A DNA stretch of 64,000 bases from Scilla litardierei (lineage: Eukaryota; Streptophyta; Magnoliopsida; Asparagales; Asparagaceae): contig CM061142.1 in the NCBI GenBank assembly GCA_030789695.1, forward strand, positions 803,752,817-803,816,816, read 5' to 3'. The position numbers and the translations under genes are program-made. Of the stretch, positions 56,230 through 64,000 are shown piece by piece. How positions within the stretch are numbered: the first letter of the stretch is position 1; every line of letters begins with the position of its first letter. Below the pieces are notes generated by a model. It was not told where the DNA came from and made no database searches. It saw nothing but the letters and a program-made list of their open reading frames with translations.

Positions 56230-59200
56230 ATACATTCGTGGTCGACCTCACTGGATAGTATTTGCGCAAGTGCTCGGCGTTCCAAGTGTGAGTCATGATC
56301 TTTCCTCCTAGATTGGCCAGCCGGTAGGTCGCGGGGCCGAGGACCTCGGTGATCTTGTAGGGCCATTCCCATTTAGCTGCAAGCTTCCCTTTACGGGCGA
56401 CCTCCGGGCTGAAGATCGCCTTTCTGAGGACCAGATCCCCCCTGGTGGAAGTTTCTTCCTCTAACCCGGGAGTTGTAGTAACGGGCCACCTTTTGTTTTT
56501 GCCGGACGATAGTGGCCAAGGCCCGTTCTCGTCGCTCGTCCACTAGCTCCAGACAGAGTTCCAGGCCCTCCGAGTTTTTCTCTTCGTCGAAATGCTTGAG
56601 GCGAAGAGACTCCTCGCCTACTTCAACGAGCACCACCGCTTCGGCGTCGTAAGCGAGCATGAAAGGGGTTTCGCCGGTGGCCTGCTTGTGGGTTGTTCTG
56701 TATGGCCAGAGTATCCCGGGAAGTTCATCCGGACACCTCCCTTCAGCTTCTGTTACTTTCTTGCGGAGCGGTCGATGATGCATTTGTTGGCGGCTTCGGC
56801 CATCCCATTGGTTTAAGGATGTGCCACTGAGGCGAATAAGAGTTTGATCTTCCAGTCTGCGTAGAAGTCCTTGAACCCCGCGGAATCGAAGTGCTTTCCG
56901 TTATCCGTGACGATGGACCGGGGAATTCCGAATTTGGAGATGATAAAGTTCCACACGAAGCTCTTCGCCTTCTTCCAGGTTATAGAAGCCAGTGGTTCCG
57001 CCTCAATCCACTTGGTGAAGTAATCCACCGCAACAATCAGGTACCTCCTCTGCCCCTCCCGGAAGTGAAGGGTCCGAGGATGTCCAGACCCCACTTAGCG
57101 AAGTGGACATGGCTGATTATTGGAACGAGCTCCGACGGGGGAGATGAGCCGAGCTTGGCAAACTTCTGGCATTCCTGACATCTTTGGACGTATTCGGTGG
57201 CATCGTTGGTTAAGGTTGGCCAGTAATACCCTTGCCTCAGGATTTTTTGGGCGACCGTCTTGCCTCCATGGTGATTCCTGCAGATCCTCTCGTGTACCTC
57301 CCGGATGACGTAGTCAGCCTTTTGCGGCCCGAGGCACATGAGGTTGGGAAGGATGTCTGTTTTCGTCCAACGCCTTCTGTACAACGCTCTCTTATGAAGT
57401 ACGTACCAGAGCGCCTTTTGCTCCAGCGATCGACGCTCGTCCAAGTCCGACGGAACTTCTCCATTGGAGAGATACTGAACGATCGGATCCATCCAAGTTG
57501 GCTCATCGTCAATGGCCATAACTTCCTTCACCTCCGTACTGGGGGACCGGAGGTTCTCTATGTAGATGGCGCGACCCAACTCCGCGGGGAAGGAGGAGGC
57601 CAGCTTTGATAGGGCGTCCCTGCGGGCATTCTCCGATCGTAGCAAGTGGAAGGTCTCGGCGTGTTTGAATTTGGACAACTCGGTTCTGGCTGAGGCTAGG
57701 TAATGCTGCATTGACTCTTCGCGAGCCTCGTAGTCTCCCTGTAGCTGGTGGATGATGAGCTTGGAATCACTGAGGAGGCGTACAGATTCTGCTCCGAGCG
57801 CTCGGGCTAACCTCAGACCATTTATGGTGGCCTCGTACTCGGCCACGTTGTTGGTGGCCAGAAACCCGAATCGGAGCGCGTACTCGATGATGTTTCTGTT
57901 GGGCAATCAGATAACGATGCCGGTCCCGTTCCCCGCCCGGGTGGCTGATCCGTCCACATGGACTACCCATGTGTCCTGGTCCCTAGACGATTGGTAAGAG
58001 CGATGTCAGTCGAAAGGAAAGACAAATGTTGAGGAGTTACCACGACCGGGGCTATCTCCTCAGGGGGGCTTCCTCCATTCACAGTGCATTCGGCGATGAA
58101 GTCCGTCAGGGCTTGTCCCTTGATGGCTGTCCGCGGCTTAAATCGGAGGTCAAACTCGCTCAGCTCTATCCCCAATTCAGCATCCTCCCCATCCGGTCGA
58201 ACCTCTTGAGATTCTGCTCGAGTTGGGAATCGGTTAGGGCCAGGATCGTGTGGGCTTGGAAGTAGGGCCGGAGCCTCCGGGTCGAGAGCACTAGGGCGTA
58301 GGCGAGCTTCTCCATGGGGGTGTACCGTCCCTCCGCGTCCCTCAGGACTCGGCTGGTGTAGTACACCGGCCTTTGTATACCGTCGTCTTCTTTGATCAGC
58401 ACCAAGCTCACCGCCTCCCCTATGCAGGTTAAGTAGAGGCTCCGTGGTTCCCCTTCCCTGGGTTTGGAAAGGAGCGGAGGGCTGCGGAGGTACTCCTTCA
58501 GATCAGCGAACGCTCGGGCGCAGCTCTCGTCCCACTGTACAGCCTTCCTCTTACCGGCGGGCTCGACATGTGGCTCTCCTCAGGGTCCTGAAGAAAGGAA
58601 GGGATCTCTCCGCCGACTTGGACAGCAAACACCCCAGGGCGGCGATTCGTCCATTTAGCCTCTGCAGCTCCATGATCGTCGTAGGCTCTCGCATGTTAAC
58701 CAAAGCCTCGATCTTGTCGGGGTTCGCCTCGATGCCGCGATTAATGATCCTGAAGCCCAGAAACTTACCGGACCTCATCCTGATCGTGCACTTCGTGGGG
58801 TTGAGTCTGATGTTGTGTCTCTGTAGCCGCTCGAAAGTCTCCCGGAGGTCCACGATGTGGTCGGCTGGGTCTCTGGACTTGACCAACATATCGTCCACGT
58901 AGACTTCAAGGTTCCTTCCAATCTGAGAATCGAACACCTTGTTGACCATCCTTTGGTAGGTCGCCCCCGCGTTCTTCAGGTCAAAGGGCATCTTCTTGTA
59001 GCAGAAGGTCCCTTGGCCGGTGGAGAAGGACGTCTTCTCTTCGTCCTGTGGGTCCATTTGGACCTAGTTGTACCCGAAGTAGACGTCCATGAAGCTGAGC
59101 ATCTCGTAGCCAGATGCGTTGTCTACGAGATGGTCAATGTGGGGGTAGTAGGTAGCTATCTTTGGGACATGCCTTATTGAGATCGTTGAAGTCCACGCAC

Positions 59201-60252
59201 ATTCGTCATTTGCCGCTGTACTTTTTTGCCATCACGACGTTGGATAGCCACTTCGGGTACCAGACCTCTCGGATGAATCCGGCGTCAAGCAGGCGTCCCA
59301 CTTCCTCAGACGCCGCCCTCCTCTTTTCACCACCTAGGTTTCTCTTCTTCTGCCTGACTGGTTTGAAATTGGGGTCGGCGTTCAGCCGGTAAGTAATCAC
59401 TCGGGGGTCCACGCCTGGCATATCGTCGGGCGACCATGCGAAGACGTCCAGGTTAGTCTCTAAGCACTTGATTAGTTCACCTCTCAGGATCGGGTTTATC
59501 TCGGACCCGATGGAGATGAATCTTCCGTCAACTTCCGTGACATGAATTAGTTCCGGTTCTTCCCCCAGGAGTGGGCCTCGGGCCGTATCTCTGGTCGAGT
59601 AGGCCCATCGGATTATTGTGCTCCTCGGCGCGTTCCGCGCTGACCAGCTGGTAGCAGATCTTCGGTTTCGCCGGATCGCCTCTGACCTGCTCGATCCCCC
59701 CGGGGTCTGGAACCTGATCGTCCGATGGAGGGTTGAGACCACAACTCCAGCCGCGTTGAGGAGTGGATGACCGATGATCCCATTGTACGCCGACCCAATC
59801 CTCAGCGCCACGAACTCTATCGTCAATGTAATTGAGTTGGGTGGCTCCTCGAGCATAACAGGGAGGCGGATCGCCCCTACGATGGACGTGGAGTGACCCG
59901 TGAATCCTATCACGGGCCCAAAACACGGCTCCAGGTCTTCAACCCGCAGTCCCATCATGTCAAGAGTCGACATGAAGAGGATGTCACACGAGCTATCGGT
60001 ATCGACAAGTAACCGTCTTACAACGACAGTATCGATAACGACGGATACCAGTAGTGCTTCGTCGTGCGATGGCTTCGCCTTCTCCGCGTCCTTCTTGGAG
60101 AAATAAAGGGGCGGAGAGCTTCCAGAGTCCCCGTTATCTATCCCTGCGGGGCCAGACCAGGGCTCGCTCGGCCCCCCGGTACGGGGGGTGTGCCGAGTAG
60201 TTAAGGTCTTTCCCAGACGATCGCGGAACGGTCCCGGTACCGATATCGACAC
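56230..60252 (-). pseudogene. pol: Pol of Tat element: PR-RT-RNaseH-aRNaseH-IN, decayed
   Basis: Minus-strand order. Protease (60252-59700) has the active-site triad changed to DTDSS (about 60003), where DTGSS is expected, and carries a YNGIIGHPLLNA motif. RT has YVDD (58901-58890). RNase H lies at 58411-57960 (TDSQLEQNLKRF). A second, archaeal-type RNase H (57906-57600; NNVAEYEA, SDSKLIIHQLQGD) is diagnostic of Tat/Ogre elements. Integrase has an HHCC site (about 57310-57170), core (LDILGPF, TDNGKHF, AEAANK) and C-terminus near 56310 (YKITEVLGPATYRLANLGG). Breaks: a W-to-stop near 59204, a 1-bp insertion near 59145 (five C instead of four), a Q-to-stop near 59068 and a Q-to-stop at 56814-56816. 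Not functional. Confidence 0.85.
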
Positions 60253-60351
60253 CGCGGCTCTTCTGCGTCGGGGGGGGGGGGCGTGTCCGTGTCATCACTG
60301 GTGTGGTTACTTAATGTGGGTGTTTGCTCGGTTTCCACATACGACGCCAGA
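60253..60351 (-). other. gag-less 5' leader of Tat element with poly-G run
   Basis: Only about 100 bp separate the 5' LTR from the protease frame. A normal Tat element has about 1.5-2 kb of leader and gag here. An 11-12-base G run lies at 60269-60281. Confidence 0.75.
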
Positions 60352-61282
60352 TGTTTACAGGTGTTTTCTCACTGCTGAATCGTTGACCGAAGGACGGAAG
60401 GTCAACGTGGTCAAGGAGTCGGATGGGACCCCTTGGTTCCATCAAATGTGCAATTGCCCGATGGGGGTAGCTTGGATCCTTATGCTGGCTCTTCAAAGGG
60501 TAGCCTTGGCATGTCGAGGGCGAGCGGGCTCATTGATATGAGCGCTCGACCTCGGTCAATGATGTGCTGAGGGATAGCCTCGGCACCGCGAGATCTGCTC
60601 GGCCTTGGTTGACGAAGTAGCTCGTCAGGGACGAGCGGGCTCGTTGCTGGGTGCGCTCGGCCTCGGTCGGTGTTGCGCGGAGGAGTAGCCTCGACGCCGC
60701 AGGATCTGCTAGGCCTGTGCAGACAAAGAAGCTCGTCAGGGGGGGCAGACCTTGGTTTCGGTCAAGTCCCTTTCGATGCCTAAGTCAGAACGGATCTGAA
60801 TGATGCCCGGCGGGACCGGTATGGCCCACAGGGTGGCCGATACGCGTATCCTCGGACCGAGCTAAGGGAGGGGATGTAAAGTGGAAAAACAAGGTTTTTG
60901 TGTAGAATACCTCCGTCTATTGATATCCGGGGTCCGGCCCTTTTCTTCGTTACCTCCCGAGTCCCTTTATAGGGATTCTCCCACGATCGTTCCCCCCAAC
61001 GTCTCCCTTTTCCGCCCCCATGAGCCGCCTCCTTTAAGGCGCCTTCATGCGCCATGAAGGTGGGATAATGAGGTCTCTTAATGGTCATTAAGGGGAGTGT
61101 TTTGGGGAGCGGTTAACTCCCGCTGGCGTGGGCTGACGGAGCGCACGTCCCGATCGTGGCCGACCCGATATCGGGTCCTCGTGAGGGCCTCGACGGTTGG
61201 CCCAAACTCCTTTTGGGGGCCTCCCGCTTCCAATATGGGCTTGGGCTGCTCGCTCTTGGGCCGTTCCAAGATGGCCGTATCA
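60352..61282 (-). mobile_element. 5' LTR of Tat element
   Basis: 931 bp, alignable along its length with 52002-52925, though clearly more diverged than the Tekay pair. Same CCCGATATCGGG palindrome near 61166. Confidence 0.88.
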
Positions 61283-61330
61283 ACAAGGATCTTCTGTATA
61301 TAAGAGAAAAGCAAGCTGATAAATCAGGTA
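61283..61330 (+). other. possible short host exon at Tat insertion site
   Basis: With the Tat element removed, the sequence reads TTTCACAAG then about 40 open bases (DLLYIREKQADKSG) ending CAG before GTACATTT. This is intron-exon-intron-like, but I recognise no protein and see no neighbouring exons. Confidence 0.25.
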
Positions 61331-61609
61331 CATTTTAATTTACCGGTATAACATGAGTTGTATGTCGGACATGGCAGCCAGAAATTTTCAGCTTTTCAAT
61401 TTAAATTTTCGGCATTTTTCCATTTTTAACAACTACATTCTAATTTCTCTTTTGATGTTTTGTTTTCGTCTTTTACATCTTTACGACAGTCAGCTTATAC
61501 AATTTCATTTAATGTTCCCGTAATGAGTGCAAATCTTAGCAGAACGGATTGTATATGAGTTCTTATGAGGAGTCACCTGATGCCGCCATGTGTCCAATGC
61601 GGATCATAA

Positions 61610-63340
61610 AGCAAACTTAAAACCAAATCAGATCCTAACAATGAAGTTCTTTTATCATTTGTATTTAGTGTGGAAACAGAGTACTTTTAAGTAAGATCAT
61701 CTTCATGCGGGGGAATGTTATGTTTAGTGACGCACATGATTATTTTGCTTGACTTCTTCATTTGATTTTTTCTTTTTAAGGCACATGGGATTTTTCTAAT
61801 TAGCGTTCTAAAGTAATAATTATCAATTTCTTTTGATTGCATATAATTTTCTTAATTAACCAACATTTTAATATTTTACAAATACCAATCTATAGGATTA
61901 CCCACACAATTCATTAGTCATACACACATTGTCAATTGACAGATTGACAGAACCTTCAGCAATGCAATGATGTTTTGTTTTTTTTTGATACATCGGAAAG
62001 CAGGAATTGAACTCTCAACCTCTCACTAGGGAGGGAGGGGGGATGGATGGATGGGGAATACCACTAAGCCAATTGGCTCGGGTGGATGTTTTGGTTTTGT
62101 TACTCCTTCATTTGTATTTCCTCTAACTTCCATCTTCCAGTGTTAATTTGAGTCTAAGAGTCTATGAAAGAACATGCTTTATGGATCATAATGGTCATTT
62201 AAGAAACAATATACATAACTGAAATGGGAATATTGCGTATGGATTTGTTAGTGCTAAAAGATACGATCTGCATCCAGATATGGCCCAAAGAACTCCAATT
62301 AAGTACAAAATGAGGAAGCTGAAAAAAGGCTTGGATAGTTCTTAAGGTCCTAAACAAGCACGGATCGTGATAGCCGAAAAGAATATAAATGCTATCAATT
62401 TTGTAAAGGAGATAGCCTTTGAATCAAACAACTCTCATTGCCCGTCAAAAAAATCTTGAGGTAAGAGATTAATAATATTTATCATTTTCACTACTAGATT
62501 TATAAAAGAGCGAATCGAAACTAAAGATCAAAACTTGACAAGTAATAGCTAGCATCAATTCATAAAGTATGACAACATCCTCAAACTAAACAATAAAAAT
62601 TAAAGATAAATAGGTCAAATACATTGCATGCATCTTAAGTTAAACTCCAGAAAAATCAGTAGACTGAAATAATTTCATACCATACAAGGAATTTCTAATT
62701 TAGCAAGCTCTAAATTTCTGGAAGCAAAATCTTATAACATCGATTGAGAAATCAAGCTATATGTATATAGTCAAAGAAGAGAAAACACACACCACATACA
62801 AATTTTCATGTATTTTTTTTCCAGATCTCAGCATATCTTAATATTCCTGTTTTAGTTTTGTATATATTTTTATTAATTGCCTAACATTGTGAATCATAAA
62901 GCATGTGTCTTTCATAGGCTCTTAGATTCGGATTAGCACTGAAGATGGGAAGGAAACAAATGAAAAAGTAACAAAATCAAAACATTCATGCATGGTTGAA
63001 AGTTTTGTTAATTTGATAGTGGATATATTACTATCGAATTGTGTGGTTAATCCTACTTTAGCTAGGTTTTTCCAACACTTTAATATATTAAAATGCCAGT
63101 TAATTAAGAAATTTACATGGACAATTACAACTTTAGAAAGCTAATTTGAAAAAATCCCTTATAATGTAAAAAAGAACAAATCCATTATGGAAGTCAAGTA
63201 AAATAATCATTTATCACTACCATGATATTGTTCGCAGCATGAAGATGATCTTTCTTGAACCACTCCGTTTTCATCCTTAATTCAAATGATAAAAGAACTT
63301 CATGGGTATGATGTAGTTTGGGTTTGAGATTGAGTCGGTG
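61610..63340. repeat. long imperfect inverted repeat (arms about 500-650 bp)
   Basis: The left arm (about 61610-62260, interrupted by a SINE) matches the reverse complement of the right arm (about 62830-63340) along its length, by eye at roughly 70%. Anchors are AAATGATAAAAGAACTTCAT (right, 63284) against its complement at 61643, ATGAAGATGATCTT, and GAATTGTGTGG. The spacer of about 570 bp has no gene. It could be two opposed copies of one element or an old fold-back transposon; no TSD was found. Confidence 0.7.
61978..62084 (-). mobile_element. tRNA-derived SINE
   Basis: 107 bp on the minus strand, flanked by the perfect 9-bp duplication GATGTTTTG (61969-61977, 62085-62093). It has a Pol III A box TTGGCTTAGTGG (62072-62061) and a B box-like GAGTTCAATTCC (62014-62003), and ends in an A-rich tail (minus; T run 61978-61986). 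The opposite arm of the surrounding inverted repeat lacks it and shows an empty site. A GGAT microsatellite lies inside (62040-62056). Confidence 0.82.
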
Positions 63341-63481
63341 AAAGCAAGATGGCTAGGATAGGCCAGTAGATTGGGTTGGTTATGTGAGCGAAGATGTATT
63401 TTGAATTTTATTCAAAATAATCGAAGATCATGGGTGGATTAGTTACTAGGTTACCAAGAATGCGGATCGTTTTGGTACGTG

Positions 63482-63540
63482 AAAGAAAATGGCCATATAG
63501 AATGCTACTAAAAGAAAATGGCCATATAGAATGCTACTTT
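63482..63540. repeat. 29-bp tandem duplication
   Basis: Two copies of AAAGAAAATGGCCATATAGA followed by ATGCTACT, back to back. Otherwise 63341-64000 and the spacer 62260-62830 are AT-rich with no supported gene. Confidence 0.8.
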
Positions 63541-64000
63541 TTAAAACATGTTACGCTTGGGGTAGGATTGTTGGATGTTTAGTAAGAGCAAAATACATTT
63601 GTTAGGAAGGAAATAAATATTTTATATGAGATTGTGAATAAGTTCTTGTGGTTTTATTAATACATTTATGGGTATGTATACATAATAGGTTATATGATAA
63701 AATTTAGTAAAGATGCATCTCATCTTGGTACCAATGATCGTTTTTTGGTTTAAAAAGTTATTGAAAATTGGAATGTTAATTTTACGGTTTCAGATTATTA
63801 ATGTATCACAATTCAGAATGTGTGATCTGTATTGCAGATCATGAAAGGGTTTTTTGGATAACATTCATTAGTTATAGAGAAAGGGTGGGATGCTAAGGAG
63901 GCTTTCGTTATTTTATGGATATTAAGTTGGATATATGTTAGATTATCCTGAGACTATGGAGGAAACCAAGTATTTTGAATTCAATTGAATGAAGGGTGAG

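Larger units (their letters stand above)
52002..61282 (-). mobile_element. Tat-lineage gypsy element, gag-less, with antisense ORF
   Basis: LTRs 52002-52925 (924 bp) and 60352-61282 (931 bp) with TGTTTAC...GTATCA ends, flanked by the perfect duplication ACAAG (51997-52001, 61283-61287). Pol lies on the minus strand, so the right LTR is the 5' one. A PBS-like TGGCGTCGTATGTGG starts two bases inside it (minus, ending 60349), resembling a mutated TGGCGCCGT Tat site. The PPT (GATGGGGGCAAT) abuts the left LTR. Dual RNase H domains and the protease style mark the Tat lineage. Gag is missing. C to T changes at CpG have created many stops. Confidence 0.88.

Overview
This is nuclear DNA of a flowering plant. 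It is almost entirely a nest of LTR retrotransposons, with one hAT-type MITE, one SINE and a long inverted repeat. I found no confident host protein-coding gene, no rRNA or tRNA gene and no CRISPR array. Primer-binding sites match plant tRNA-iMet, tRNA-Ile and a tRNA-Asp-like sequence, and the reverse-transcriptase families are the plant Ty1/copia and Ty3/gypsy lineages. The species cannot be named from the sequence.

Layout. 1-8222: a minus-strand copia-type element (family E) with no coding capacity; its left LTR is cut by the window edge. 8223-10591: a diverged LTR of the same superfamily on the plus strand. 10592-13160: the PBS and LTR of a minus-strand Tat-like gypsy element, carrying a perfect hAT-like MITE (12269-13014). 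13162-15010: the 3' LTR and 3' UTR of a minus-strand SIRE-like copia. 15011-17587: unclassified, probably old LTR sequence. 17588-22921: a second family E copy, interrupted by an Athila-like solo LTR (18578-20771, TSD ACCGA). 23023-30105: a complete gag-only copia with two about 2.18-kb LTRs. 30111-34704: the 3' part and LTR of an Athila/Tat-like gypsy. 34723-37628 and 37879-51249: two LTRs of another family (H) in opposite orientation; the second is a solo LTR (TSD GCTGG) split by a young, nearly intact Tekay-like chromovirus (40688-50422, TSD GAGAG). 52002-61282: a minus-strand Tat-lineage gypsy (TSD ACAAG) that has lost gag, keeps a decayed pol, and carries an antisense, intron-containing extra ORF and a hairpin minisatellite. 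61283-64000: AT-rich flank with a long imperfect inverted repeat, one arm of which is interrupted by a 107-bp SINE.

The strongest signal is a recurring design. LTRs of at least five unrelated families here (E/F, Athila-like, Tekay-like, Tat-like, SIRE-like copia) each carry a cluster of a family-specific short inverted-repeat motif just upstream of their TATA box. In family E the cassette sits at a fixed place but its sequence differs completely between copies, and in one element its copy number accounts exactly for the 150-bp length difference between the two LTRs. Other notable points are two spliceosomal-type introns and a tRNA-Ile PBS in the Tekay-like element, and the spliced antisense gene in the Tat element.

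All boundaries come from reading terminal TG...CA, target-site duplications, PBS and PPT by eye. Family names are by motif recognition and have not been checked by search.
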